Shown here piece by piece: positions 8,794-17,658 of a stretch of DNA of 64,000 nt (its first letter is position 1; each line of letters starts with the position of its first letter). Where the stretch lies: positions 1,597,799-1,661,798 of the forward strand of contig RQJH01000003.1 in the NCBI GenBank assembly GCA_014156375.1, read 5' to 3'. The notes below the pieces were generated by a model. That model was not told the origin of the DNA. It saw nothing but the letters and a program-made list of their open reading frames with translations, and did not search any database. A program made the position numbers and the translations under genes. The DNA comes from Enterobacteriaceae bacterium 89. GTDB lineage: Bacteria > Pseudomonadota > Gammaproteobacteria > Enterobacterales > Enterobacteriaceae.

Positions 8794-9882
8794 TTACGCC
8801 TGCTGACAATCAGCAATAGCGCCAAGAACCACATCGTGCGCAACGCCGCCACGCACTTCACTTTTGCCAATAGCTAATGGCAACACCAGGCGCATTTCAC
8901 CCGCGAGAACCTTTTTGTCACGCATCATATGCGGCAAATAAGCCTCAGCAGACATTTCCTGCGGCCCGCAAACAGGCAAATTCGCCCGCTTAAGCAGCGC
9001 AATGATACGCTGAGTATCTTCTGCTGCAAACTGACCAAGACGCTCTGAGGCACGTGCCGCCATCACCATACCTGCCGCGACGGCTTCACCATGCAGCCAG
9101 TTACCGTAGCCCATTTCGGCTTCGATAGCGTGACCGAAGGTATGCCCCAGATTCAGTAAAGCACGTAAGCCGGTTTCCCGCTCGTCGGCAGCTACAACTT
9201 CGGCTTTCAGCTCACAACAACGGCGAATACAGTAGGCCATGGCTTTTTCATCCAGGGCTAACAGCGCATCGATATTGTTTTCCAGCCAGCTGAAGAAGTC
9301 GGCGTCCAGAATGATGCCGTACTTGATGACTTCTGCCAGACCAGAGGAGAGTTCGCGGGAAGGAAGTGTTTTCAGGCAATCCAGATCGACGACAACGCTG
9401 ACCGGCTGCCAGAAGGCACCAATCATGTTTTTACCAAGAGGATGGTTAACCGCCGTTTTTCCGCCAACGGACGAATCAACCTGCGAAAGCAGCGTCGTAG
9501 GGACCTGAATGAAACGCACGCCTCGCTGATAGCTTGCCGCTGCAAAACCGGTGAGATCTCCCACCACGCCGCCGCCAAGGGCAATCAGCGTAGTATCCCG
9601 ACCGTGGGGCTTTTGCAGAAGTGCGGTGAATACGGTATCCATGACCGCCAGCGTTTTGTACTGCTCGCCGTCGGGGATGATCACGCTGTCCACTTTAACG
9701 CCAGCCTTCTCAAGCACCGAACGCACCTTGTCCAGATAGACAGGTGCCAGCGTTTCGTTGGTGACAAGCATGGCCTGGTCGCCGGATTTCAGTGGCAGGA
9801 AGGAAGCTGGATCGTTAAACAAACCAGCCGCGATGGTAATCGGGTAACTACGTTCCCCGAGAGTTACTGTGAGCCTCTCCAT
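8794..9882 (-). CDS. aroB: 3-dehydroquinate synthase
   Basis: This second enzyme of the shikimate pathway converts DAHP to 3-dehydroquinate. It has 362 residues, like E. coli. The NAD-binding glycine-rich segment is [16 protein letters not shown] (about 101-116), and metal/substrate regions include [12 protein letters not shown] and [18 protein letters not shown] with its histidine and glutamate ligands. It lies downstream of aroK on the same strand, with a 170-base gap that shows no gene. Confidence 0.98.
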   Translation of the reverse strand: MERLTVTLGERSYPITIAAGLFNDPASFLPLKSGDQAMLVTNETLAPVYLDKVRSVLEKAGVKVDSVIIPDGEQYKTLAVMDTVFTALLQKPHGRDTTLIALGGGVVGDLTGFAAASYQRGVRFIQVPTTLLSQVDSSVGGKTAVNHPLGKNMIGAFWQPVSVVVDLDCLKTLPSRELSSGLAEVIKYGIILDADFFSWLENNIDALLALDEKAMAYCIRRCCELKAEVVAADERETGLRALLNLGHTFGHAIEAEMGYGNWLHGEAVAAGMVMAARASERLGQFAAEDTQRIIALLKRANLPVCGPQEMSAEAYLPHMMRDKKVLAGEMRLVLPLAIGKSEVRGGVAHDVVLGAIADCQQA

Positions 9883-10052
9883 AACGCGACGTCCACCTTG
9901 GTTACATGCATTTACTGGCCGTGTACACGCACGCTAAAGGCTGCTCTGATATCGGTGGTTTTTGCGCCCCGGTTGCTGGCAAATGCCAGCAAGAGTTCAC
10001 GCCGTTGCCGCCGCGATGCAGCTTGAACGATGTCGTGTTGCACTGACCAGAA

Positions 10053-10574
10053 TCAGTTAGTTTCCAGCATATGTATGATTTGGTTAGCCACCACTTTCGC
10101 GCTCTGATCGTCAGTGCGGATGGTGACATCGGCAATTTCTTCGTACAAAGGATTACGTTCGCCTGCCAGGGCTTCCAGTACTTCGCGCGGTGGTGTCTCA
10201 ACCTGCAGCAGCGGGCGCTTTTTATCGCGCTGCGTGCGAGCCAGCTGTTTTTCGATCGTCGTCTCAAGGTACACAACAACACCACGAGCAGACAGACGAT
10301 TGCGCGTTTCGCGGGATTTCACAGAGCCGCCGCCAGTAGCCAGCACAATACCCTGTTTTTCCGTCAACTCGTTGATGATTTTTTCTTCACGATCGCGGAA
10401 ACCTTCTTCGCCTTCGACATCGAAGACCCAGCCCACGTCAGCGCCAGTGCGTTTCTCAATCTCTTGATCAGAATCGTAGAATTCCATGTTGAGCTGTTGA
10501 GCTAACTGGCGCCCAATGGTGCTTTTGCCGGCACCCATAGGCCCAACCAGAAAGATATTGCGTTTCTCTGCCAT
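10053..10574 (-). CDS. aroK: Shikimate kinase I
   Basis: AroK phosphorylates shikimate at O3 with ATP. It has 173 residues. The Walker A motif is [14 protein letters not shown] (11-24), the substrate-binding DSDQEIE is at 34-40, and the Walker B-like GGGSVKSRE lies near 80. It is first of the aroK-aroB-damX-dam-rpe-gph-trpS series. Its promoter must lie in the 10575-10844 gap. Confidence 0.98.
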   Translation of the reverse strand: MAEKRNIFLVGPMGAGKSTIGRQLAQQLNMEFYDSDQEIEKRTGADVGWVFDVEGEEGFRDREEKIINELTEKQGIVLATGGGSVKSRETRNRLSARGVVVYLETTIEKQLARTQRDKKRPLLQVETPPREVLEALAGERNPLYEEIADVTIRTDDQSAKVVANQIIHMLETN

Positions 10575-10844
10575 TTTATCGGTACTACTAAGACTATTTC
10601 GTTAATAATAAACCCGCGATGCGTACAGCCTGGCATCGCCGGACATGAACTGAAACCTCATATGCGATAGTGCGAGAGTCAGACCGAAAATTATCTCAAT
10701 ACTACGACTGGTTTGGCAACTCTAATCATTACCTGATTTTCCAGGAGCACCGACTCTCAAATCGGTACTCCTTGTATGCTAAATCCGGCTTCACGTCAAA
10801 CACCTGAAACGTGTTCAGTAAGAAAAAGCCTTAGGCTAAAACCC
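10575..10844. other. Gap between hofQ and aroK with an imperfect inverted repeat
   Basis: These 270 bases hold the expected aroK promoter and the end of the hof transcript. An 11-bp inverted repeat with one mismatch (10742-10752 with 10761-10771) could form a hairpin, but it has no T-run on either strand, so I do not call it a terminator. I see no coding potential. Confidence 0.4.
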
Positions 10845-12080
10845 TTATTGCGCAGAAATAATACGCGGCGTGATGAAGACCACCAGTTCCCGGCGTTCGC
10901 GGTCTTTCCCGTCATGGCGAAACAGTTGCCCCAGCCAGGGGATATCGCCAAGCAGAGGAATACTGTCCGTCGCTGATTTGTTCTTTTGCGAAAAAATACC
11001 GCCAAGTGCCAGCGTTTCACCGCTTTTCACTTCCACCTGAGTTTCAATTTCCTGCTTATCGATGGCAAGAACCTCGCCCTCCGCCTGCTGCAACACCTGG
11101 CCGGGCATATCTTCCGTTATCTTTAACTTCAGCCGGACGCGATCTTTTTGCAGCACGGTGGGCGTGACCTCCATCCCCAACACCGCCTCTTTAAACTCCA
11201 CCGATGTGGCACCGCTGTCGCCGCTGGAAACCTGATAAGGAATTTCAGTGCCCTGCTTAATGCTGGCGGGCTGCAGATGAGAAGCCAGCAGATGAGGGCT
11301 GGCAATAATCTCGAGCTGCTGCTTTTGTTCAAGTGCCGACAGCTCAAGCTCCAGCAGACGACCACTAATTTTACCGATGTTAAACCCGGCATGAGTGGTT
11401 GCATCAGCCACGGAGAGATCGCTGGAGAGTGAGGTAATTTGCCCCGACCCGACGCCACCTTCGGCTTCTGCCAGGCTCCATTTCACACCCAGCTCACGCA
11501 GGCTCTTTTCATTGATAGTCACGATATGGGCGGTTAGCTCAACCTGACCGACGGGGATATCCATCTCAGAAACCCAGGCCAGCAGTTCACTAATATGTGA
11601 ATCATCATCGCGCACCACCAACCTGTTGGTTCTTTTATCGACCGTAAGGGCACCTCGTGCGCTAAGCAGTTTATCTCCTGCTTTTGCCAGTTCACCAGCA
11701 TCAGCATGATGCAGAATGATGCTTTGCCCACGGAGTGGCAGAGCCTGCTGGCTTTTCTGCTTTTCGGCTTCCTGCTGCGCCTGGCGATCGGTAAACCAGG
11801 CCCGGGTGTGAATGAACAGCACGTTACCCTTCGTTTCCTGATACAACCCGGCGCTGCTCAACACCGTCTGCATCGCCTGTTTCCACGGAAGATTGGCCAG
11901 CTGCAACGAAATCTGGCCGCTGACGTCAGGCGCAATCACAATGTTTCGTTCACCGAGAACGGCCAGCGCCTGCAAGACCTGAGCAACGGGAACATCATCA
12001 ACCGTCAGTGAAACGGGTTTATCCTTCGCTACGGCTGTGGTTATCAGCAGCATCAACAGCAGCAGGCTCTTGCGGGTCAT
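10845..12080 (-). CDS. hofQ: Secretin HofQ (DNA uptake porin homologue)
   Basis: This 411-residue outer-membrane secretin is related to PilQ/ComE, needed in E. coli for growth on DNA as a nutrient. It has a signal peptide (MTRKSLLLLMLLITTAVA), an N-terminal STN/N0-like part (VSLTVDDVPVAQVLQALA), an N1 domain (about 120-170), and the secretin core with VEVKSGETLALGGIFSQKN and VPLLGDIPWLGQLFRHDGK-like signature (ending ELVVFITPRIISAQ). It is the last gene of hofMNOPQ, starting inside the hofP 3' end with a 62-base overlap. Confidence 0.93.
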   Translation of the reverse strand: MTRKSLLLLMLLITTAVAKDKPVSLTVDDVPVAQVLQALAVLGERNIVIAPDVSGQISLQLANLPWKQAMQTVLSSAGLYQETKGNVLFIHTRAWFTDRQAQQEAEKQKSQQALPLRGQSIILHHADAGELAKAGDKLLSARGALTVDKRTNRLVVRDDDSHISELLAWVSEMDIPVGQVELTAHIVTINEKSLRELGVKWSLAEAEGGVGSGQITSLSSDLSVADATTHAGFNIGKISGRLLELELSALEQKQQLEIIASPHLLASHLQPASIKQGTEIPYQVSSGDSGATSVEFKEAVLGMEVTPTVLQKDRVRLKLKITEDMPGQVLQQAEGEVLAIDKQEIETQVEVKSGETLALGGIFSQKNKSATDSIPLLGDIPWLGQLFRHDGKDRERRELVVFITPRIISAQ

Positions 12081-12393
12081 CTGTCGTTCCTTCTTTTAAC
12101 CAGCGCCAGTGCGATGGTTCGCACTCCGCGCTGAGGGTGATATCCATTGTCCCGGCGGCAATCGTGGACACTGTCCAGTGCGCTGCGAGCCGCTGCCCTT
12201 CTTTTACCCGCAGCCATTTTCCTGACGGGCTCAGCATTATTCCAACGGGCTGCCCTTCTGCATCGACCCACCCCCGGTAATGCCAGAGCGGTAACTCCCC
12301 CGCGCGACAGGTATCCTCTGGCGCAACGAATGGGTCACGCATTCCCAGCAGCCCTGGCAGCGTCAAAAAAAGCAACCATCGCCAGTCAGCCAT
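12019..12393 (-). CDS. hofP: HofP, pilus-assembly-like protein
   Basis: This 124-residue protein is related to the PilP position in type IV pilus operons. A short hydrophobic N-terminus (MADWRWLLFLTLPGLLG) precedes RDPFVAPEDTC, typical of the family, then a small beta-rich domain (GQPVGIMLSPSGKWLRVKEG). It overlaps hofO by 8 bases and hofQ by 62 bases, so the Asp/Ser-rich C-terminal tail is encoded within the hofQ signal region. Confidence 0.85.
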   Translation of the reverse strand: MADWRWLLFLTLPGLLGMRDPFVAPEDTCRAGELPLWHYRGWVDAEGQPVGIMLSPSGKWLRVKEGQRLAAHWTVSTIAAGTMDITLSAECEPSHWRWLKEGTTDDPQEPAAVDAADNHSRSEG

Positions 12394-12817
12394 GGGGATT
12401 TTCCTCCAGCTGCAGCATCAGCTTCAGGCTCTGCTTTTCAGGTGCCATGCTAAAGCCCGTAACGTGCATGTCCTGGTTAGCCAGCAGGCTGAAAACCCGT
12501 GTCAGCGCATTCCACTGCCCACTAAGGACAAGCTCACCGCCATTGGCACCCGGCTGCCAACTGACGAGCTGACAGCCATCGGTCTGGAAATCCATTGCCG
12601 AAAAAGGGCGCGCCTCTTCCGTCGAGACAGGTTGCAGCGAATGCTTCAATACCAGCAGTTTCCGCCAGTGCGATGCGAACTCTGTCGCTGCCGGTGGTGC
12701 GTCGCGCCCGAGAAATGGATATCCGCAAAGCAGCCCCGCCAGCAGCACCATCAACAACCCGCAACTGAGCCGTACTGCACGACTCAGATCGCACCAGCGT
12801 TCAGCGAGATTCCCCAT
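12386..12817 (-). CDS. hofO: HofO, pilus-assembly-like inner-membrane protein
   Basis: This protein has the PilO-type plan: one N-terminal membrane helix (VRLSCGLLMVLLAGLLCGYPF) and a periplasmic domain with ARPFSAMDFQTDGCQLVSWQ, matching the E. coli HofO pattern. I use MGNLAERW at 12817 (143 residues, overlapping hofN by 17 bases). The longest frame begins 17 codons earlier with a Ser/Gly-rich stretch (GAIGSLATSSGPGA) that does not look native. Confidence 0.82.
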   Translation of the reverse strand: MGNLAERWCDLSRAVRLSCGLLMVLLAGLLCGYPFLGRDAPPAATEFASHWRKLLVLKHSLQPVSTEEARPFSAMDFQTDGCQLVSWQPGANGGELVLSGQWNALTRVFSLLANQDMHVTGFSMAPEKQSLKLMLQLEENPHG

Positions 12818-13340
12818 GGTCGCCCCCGGTCCTGAGCTGGTAGCTAAACTGCCAATGGCCCCGCTCATTCCTTTGCATACTTCCTGCCGTCACAGAGCTG
12901 AACTCCGGCAGCGCACGGGCTGCTTGCTCAAGCTCCGCCAGGGCTGAAAAATGCAACGCCTGGCCCGCTATCGACAACACCTCACCCCGCCATTGCACTG
13001 TGCTAAACCAGGCCTGAGCGGGCATCTGAGCTGCAACCTTTTGCAGAATGTCCTGCCAGCGGCGCGTCTCTTCCCGCCTCTCCTCGTGCTGTCGCAAAAC
13101 CTGCCATCGTTGATTTTCGACGTTCAGCTGGTTGTTTCTCTGCGTCAGCGCCTGCAGCAGATTGCTGTCGGACTTCGTATGTATGAGCTGTTCGGCCTGC
13201 CGCTGATGTCGGGACTGCAGCCCTGAAACCAGTAGCATCAACGCAACCAGCCACAACCCGCTAAACAGCAAAGCCCACTGACGAACGCCCCGACGACGAC
13301 GCTGCGCCCGCCACGCCAGCAAATTGACGGAGTAACTCAT
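12801..13340 (-). CDS. hofN: HofN, pilus-assembly-like inner-membrane protein
   Basis: This 179-residue protein has the PilN-type plan: a short basic cytoplasmic N-terminus (NLLAWRAQRRRRG), a membrane helix (about 22-41), a coiled-coil-like Q/R-rich segment, then a periplasmic ferredoxin-like domain (WFSTVQWRGEVLSIAGQALH). The ATG follows the hofM stop as TGAgATG, implying coupled translation. Confidence 0.87.
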   Translation of the reverse strand: MSYSVNLLAWRAQRRRRGVRQWALLFSGLWLVALMLLVSGLQSRHQRQAEQLIHTKSDSNLLQALTQRNNQLNVENQRWQVLRQHEERREETRRWQDILQKVAAQMPAQAWFSTVQWRGEVLSIAGQALHFSALAELEQAARALPEFSSVTAGSMQRNERGHWQFSYQLRTGGDHGESR

Positions 13341-13341
13341 C

Positions 13342-14067
13342 TCAATATCCCCCTAATGCCAGAGCCAGAGCGATGGCAAAGGGATCGCCATTTTCCGGTA
13401 AGGGAGGCTGAAGCTGAGTCAGCGGAAACCACGGATTGAAGGTCTCATTCGCCAGGGATTGAACGGTGGTGCAGACGAGCAATTCACTGTCGGGCTGCGA
13501 GGCGCATCCCCAGGCATCGCGAGTGGCCCAGAGCCACTGTTCGCCGTCATGCCAGCAAATACCCGGTTTATCCTGAGCCATCCAGGGAAGAAAGTTTTGC
13601 AGCGCACAGGCATCCGGCGTAATGGCGCACAGATGGAGCCCAGCGGTGGTCATTTGTCGCTGCAGGCGTTCGGTTTCCTTGCGCCGCGCTGCGGTCACGC
13701 TGTAGCTGTTGGCGTCAGCGCTGCTGTAATCAAAAACCAGGGCTTCTGGCGGCATATCCAGCTGCTGCGCCACCGTGTTGCCAATCCATTGCAGTCGCTC
13801 GCTTTCCCGCAGCGACATTCGGGGTGAAGGCAGCTGCTTTTGCAGCGTCTCTTTCGCCGGCATCGCTACGGCAAGCCGGTGATAGCGCGGCATTTCTCGC
13901 TGTAGTTGACGCAGAACAGCGGCGATATCCGATTCGCTGGCCTCCGCCGGTATCGGGAGCTGCCCCCAGCGCCTGAGCGCCCGACCAAAACGTGTCTTCT
14001 GTAACGCAACGCAAACCAGTTGTTCAGGCTGCAGGTGCAGCCCCGCCTGCCAGTGACTGTAAGCCAT
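13342..14067 (-). CDS. hofM: HofM, PilM-like protein
   Basis: This is the first gene of the hofMNOPQ operon, which is needed for use of extracellular DNA as carbon source in E. coli. The protein is PilM-like (actin-like fold, cytoplasmic partner of PilN). Matches to E. coli HofM include MSLRESERLQWIGNTVAQQL, VTAARRKE, AITPDACALQNFLPW and GEQWLWATRDAWG. I prefer the start MAYSHWQAGLHLQ (241 residues) over the Met eight codons upstream. It is divergent from mrcA with 118 bases between; I do not see a clear Sxy-dependent CRP-S site there. Confidence 0.86.
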   Translation of the reverse strand: MAYSHWQAGLHLQPEQLVCVALQKTRFGRALRRWGQLPIPAEASESDIAAVLRQLQREMPRYHRLAVAMPAKETLQKQLPSPRMSLRESERLQWIGNTVAQQLDMPPEALVFDYSSADANSYSVTAARRKETERLQRQMTTAGLHLCAITPDACALQNFLPWMAQDKPGICWHDGEQWLWATRDAWGCASQPDSELLVCTTVQSLANETFNPWFPLTQLQPPLPENGDPFAIALALALGGY

Positions 14068-14185
14068 TCTTACGATCTCCTTATCCATCAAACCATTCCG
14101 GCTATATCAATGCTTCTGGCTTGCCTTTATACTACCGCGCGTTTGTTTATAAACTGCCCAATTGCCACTAAATGGGAAATCTCCG

Positions 14186-16738
14186 GTGAAGTTCGTAAAG
14201 TATTTATTCATCCTTGCAGTCTGTTGCATTCTGCTGGGAGCAGGCTCGATTTATGGCCTCTACAAATTTATTGAGCCGCAGCTGCCTGATGTCGCTACGC
14301 TCAGAGATGTGCGCCTGCAAATTCCGATGCAGGTCTATAGCGCCGACGGCGAGCTGATTGCTCAGTACGGCGAAAAACGTCGTATTCCAGTCACCCTTAA
14401 CCAGATGCCACCGCTGCTGGTGAAAGCCTTTATTGCCACCGAAGACAGCCGTTTCTATGAGCACCACGGCGTCGATCCGGTTGGTATTTTCCGTGCGGCA
14501 AGCATCGCTCTGTTTTCCGGCCACGCTTCTCAGGGCGCAAGTACCATTACGCAGCAGTTGGCGCGTAACTTCTTCCTGAGCCCGGAAAAGACGCTCACGC
14601 GTAAAATAAAAGAAGCGTTCCTGGCGATTCGCATTGAGCAGTTGCTGAATAAAGACGAAATCCTTGAGCTCTATCTGAACAAGATCTATCTCGGTTATCG
14701 CGCTTACGGCGTGGGTGCGGCGGCCCAGGTTTACTTTGGCAAACCTGTCGAGCAGCTGAGCTTAGGTGAAATGGCGGTGATTGCCGGCCTGCCGAAAGCA
14801 CCATCAACGTTTAACCCGCTGTATTCGATGGATCGCGCCCCCGCCCGCCGTAACGTAGTGCTGTCGCGTATGCTGAGTGAAAACTACATCACTCAGGCCC
14901 AGTACGACGAAGCCAGCAAAGAGCCGATTGACGCCAGCTACCACGCGCCGGAAATCGCCTTCTCCGCCCCTTACCTCTCCGAAATGGTCCGCCAGGAGAT
15001 GTACCAGAAATACGGCGAGAAGGCTTATGAGGACGGTTATCGCATTTACACCACCATCACCCGCAAAGACCAACTGGCTGCTCAGACTGCGCTGCGCAAC
15101 AACGTGATGGACTACGATATGCGCCACGGCTATCGCGGCCCGGCGAACGTATTGTGGAAAGTGGGTGAAACCCCATGGGACAGCAAAAAAATCACCGACA
15201 GCCTGAAAAGCCTGCCAACCTATGGGCCGCTTGAACCTGCTGTGGTAACGAATACCACGCCAGAGCAAGCGACGGTGATGATGTCCGACGGCACTTCGGT
15301 AGCGCTCAACATGGACGGCATGCGCTGGGCTCGCCAGTATCGTTCCGATACTCAGCAGGGTCCAACCCCGCGCAGAGTGAGCGATGTGGTGCAGACCGGC
15401 CAGCAGATTTGGGTGCGTCAGGTCAATGAGGCCTGGTGGCTGGCACAGGTGCCGGACGTCAACTCAGCGCTGGTGTCCATTAATCCGCAGAACGGCGCAA
15501 TCATTGCGCTGGTCGGCGGCTTCGACTTCAACCAGAGCAAATTTAACCGCGCCACTCAGGCACTGCGTCAGGTGGGCTCCAACATTAAGCCGTTCCTGTA
15601 TACCGCAGCGATGGATAAAGGGCTGACTCTGGCGAGCATTCTGAACGACGTACCGATTTCCCGCTGGGATGCCGGTGCCGGTTCTGACTGGAGTCCAAAG
15701 AACTCCCCGCCAGAGTACGCAGGCCCAATTCGCCTTCGCCAGGGTCTTGGTCAGTCCAAGAACGTGGTGATGGTTCGTGCGATGCGCGCCATGGGCGTGG
15801 ATTATGCCGCTGAGTATCTGCAGCGCTTTGGCTTCCCATCTGACAACATTGTACGCACCGAATCGCTGGCGCTGGGCTCCGCCTCCTTTACGCCGATGCA
15901 GGTTGCGCGCGGCTATGCGGTGATGGCCAACGGCGGTTTCCTTGTCGACCCGTTCTTTATCAGCAAGATTGAGAATGATGTCGGCGGCGTTATCTTCGAA
16001 GCCAAACCGAAAATTGCCTGTGCAGACTGCGATATTCCGGTGATTTACGGCGATACGCCGAAATCGAACGTGCTGGAAAATAACGACGTTGAAAACGTGG
16101 CGACGTCCCAGCAGCCGCAGAATGCCTCGGTGCCGATGCCAAATCTGGAGCAGGCTAATCAGGCACTGGTTGCCCGCAGCGGCGGTCAGGAGTATGCACC
16201 GCACGTGATCAGCACCCCGCTCTCCTTCCTGATTAAGAGTGCGCTGAACACCAACATCTACGGTGAGCCGGGCTGGCAGGGTACAGGCTGGCGCGCGGGT
16301 CGCGATCTGAAACGTCGCGATATCGGCGGCAAAACCGGGACCACCAACAGCTCGAAAGATGCATGGTTCTCCGGCTATGGTCCAGGCGTCGTCACCTCCG
16401 TATGGATTGGCTTTGACGATCATCGCCGCGATCTTGGACGCACCACCGCCTCTGGCGTGATTAAAGATCAGATCTCTGGCTACGAAGGCGGTGCCAAGAG
16501 CGCACAGCCTGCCTGGGATGCCTTTATGAAAGTGGTGCTGGACGGCGTACCTGAACAGCCACTCACACCACCGGCAGGTGTGGTGACGGTCAATATTGAC
16601 CGTGGAACCGGCCAGTTAGCGAACGGCGGCAACAGCCGTGAAGAGTACTTCATTGAGGGCACGCAGCCTACTCAGCAGGCGGTGCACGAAGTGGGGACGA
16701 CGCTGATTGATAATGGCGAAACGCACGAGCTGTTCTGA
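14186..16738 (+). CDS. mrcA: Penicillin-binding protein 1a
   Basis: This bifunctional peptidoglycan synthase is anchored by one N-terminal helix (residues 4-24). The transglycosylase has catalytic Glu86 in ATEDSRFYEHHG, followed by GASTITQQLARNFFL. An OB-like insert follows, then the transpeptidase with Ser465 in GSNIKPFLY (SxxK), SKN in GQSKNVVMVR, and KTG in GGKTGTTNSSKD. I choose the GTG at 14186, giving 850 residues as in E. coli, where the start is also GTG; a TTG 8 codons upstream is possible. A -10-like TATACT lies at 14128. Confidence 0.97.
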   Translation: MKFVKYLFILAVCCILLGAGSIYGLYKFIEPQLPDVATLRDVRLQIPMQVYSADGELIAQYGEKRRIPVTLNQMPPLLVKAFIATEDSRFYEHHGVDPVGIFRAASIALFSGHASQGASTITQQLARNFFLSPEKTLTRKIKEAFLAIRIEQLLNKDEILELYLNKIYLGYRAYGVGAAAQVYFGKPVEQLSLGEMAVIAGLPKAPSTFNPLYSMDRAPARRNVVLSRMLSENYITQAQYDEASKEPIDASYHAPEIAFSAPYLSEMVRQEMYQKYGEKAYEDGYRIYTTITRKDQLAAQTALRNNVMDYDMRHGYRGPANVLWKVGETPWDSKKITDSLKSLPTYGPLEPAVVTNTTPEQATVMMSDGTSVALNMDGMRWARQYRSDTQQGPTPRRVSDVVQTGQQIWVRQVNEAWWLAQVPDVNSALVSINPQNGAIIALVGGFDFNQSKFNRATQALRQVGSNIKPFLYTAAMDKGLTLASILNDVPISRWDAGAGSDWSPKNSPPEYAGPIRLRQGLGQSKNVVMVRAMRAMGVDYAAEYLQRFGFPSDNIVRTESLALGSASFTPMQVARGYAVMANGGFLVDPFFISKIENDVGGVIFEAKPKIACADCDIPVIYGDTPKSNVLENNDVENVATSQQPQNASVPMPNLEQANQALVARSGGQEYAPHVISTPLSFLIKSALNTNIYGEPGWQGTGWRAGRDLKRRDIGGKTGTTNSSKDAWFSGYGPGVVTSVWIGFDDHRRDLGRTTASGVIKDQISGYEGGAKSAQPAWDAFMKVVLDGVPEQPLTPPAGVVTVNIDRGTGQLANGGNSREEYFIEGTQPTQQAVHEVGTTLIDNGETHELF

Positions 16739-16740
16739 CA

Positions 16741-16767
16741 AAAAAGGCGCCGAAAGGCGCCTTTTTT
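16741..16767. terminator. Bidirectional terminator between mrcA and nudE
   Basis: An A-run, GGCGCC (16746-16751), a GAAA loop, GGCGCC (16756-16761) and six T's. It serves the convergent mrcA and nudE transcripts. Confidence 0.92.
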
Positions 16768-16779
16768 ATATCTGGCGAT

Positions 16780-17340
16780 TTACAACCGCCCCTGCTCTTT
16801 CAGCCACTCACGCACTAAAAACAGCGCGCTGACGTTACGAGCCTCATTGAAATCGGGATCATCCAGCAGCGCCATCAAATCAGACAGCGGCCAGCGCACC
16901 TGGGGCAGAGGTTCTGGCTCATCGCCCGGCAGCGATTCAGGGTACAAATCTTCTGCCACCATGATATTCATTTTGCTGGAAAAGTAAGACGGTGCCATGC
17001 TCAGCTTCTTCAAAAAGGTGAGCTGACGTGCGCCAAAACCGACTTCTTCTTTGAGTTCACGGTTGGCGGCTTCCATCGCACTTTCGCCTGGATCAATCAG
17101 CCCTTTAGAGAAACCCAGCTCATAGGATTCGCTGCCAACGGCATATTCACGAATAAGAATGATGTGGTCATCAACAATCGGCACAATCATCACCGCTTCA
17201 CGATTCGAAGGACGCATCCTTTCATACACGCGGCGTTCGCCATTGCTGAATTCCAGGTCCACACTTTCCACAGTAAAGAGTCGCGAGCGGGCAACCGTTT
17301 CAACTTTATGCAGAGTGGGTTTTGTTAATGGTTTATCCAT
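16780..17340 (-). CDS. nudE: ADP-compound hydrolase NudE (Nudix)
   Basis: NudE hydrolyses ADP-ribose, Ap3A and NADH. It has 186 residues. The full Nudix box is visible from GLIDPGESAMEAANRELKEE to VGF (about 78-100), with the REx2EE core. It is monocistronic, convergent with mrcA and divergent from igaA. Confidence 0.95.
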   Translation of the reverse strand: MDKPLTKPTLHKVETVARSRLFTVESVDLEFSNGERRVYERMRPSNREAVMIVPIVDDHIILIREYAVGSESYELGFSKGLIDPGESAMEAANRELKEEVGFGARQLTFLKKLSMAPSYFSSKMNIMVAEDLYPESLPGDEPEPLPQVRWPLSDLMALLDDPDFNEARNVSALFLVREWLKEQGRL

Positions 17341-17658
17341 GATGACCTGAGCTTGCTGTGAGAACAGCGTAATTGTGCGACATGCCGCACAGTTTAGACA
17401 ATGACTGGCGTTATGTATTTACATTCGCATAACTTTCAGCAGGTGTCACTTTTTTGATCAAAAAGTCAAGAGGTTGCAAAGGATTTGAGAATTTGCTGAT
17501 ATTCGCTTGCATTGACCTCTGATATGCTCAAAAGTTGCGTCAGGAAGTCATTTATCTTTCAAGTTCTGGGTGATGCGTGCCGATAGCTGACTACGGGCTC
17601 ACGTTCTTTGTGAATGGGCAACCGACGAAACCTGTAAAAAAAGTATGATGGGATAAGC
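17341..17658. other. Divergent nudE-igaA promoter region
   Basis: These 318 bases lie between the two starts. Promoter-like elements for igaA (TTGCAT near 17509 followed by TATGCT-like bases) are suggestive only. No gene, terminator or regulator site that I can support. Confidence 0.4.

Noticed and set aside
10741..10771. Inverted repeat between hofQ and aroK as a terminator
   Set aside because: No T-run follows on either strand and the stem has a mismatch.
12386..12868. Longer hofO start with a Gly/Ser-rich leader
   Set aside because: The extra 17 residues fall inside hofN and do not resemble the family; the Met at 12817 gives the usual length.
14068..14185. CRP-S (Sxy-dependent) site for hofM
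   Set aside because: I looked for a TGCGA-N6-TCGCA pattern between hofM and mrcA and found no convincing match.
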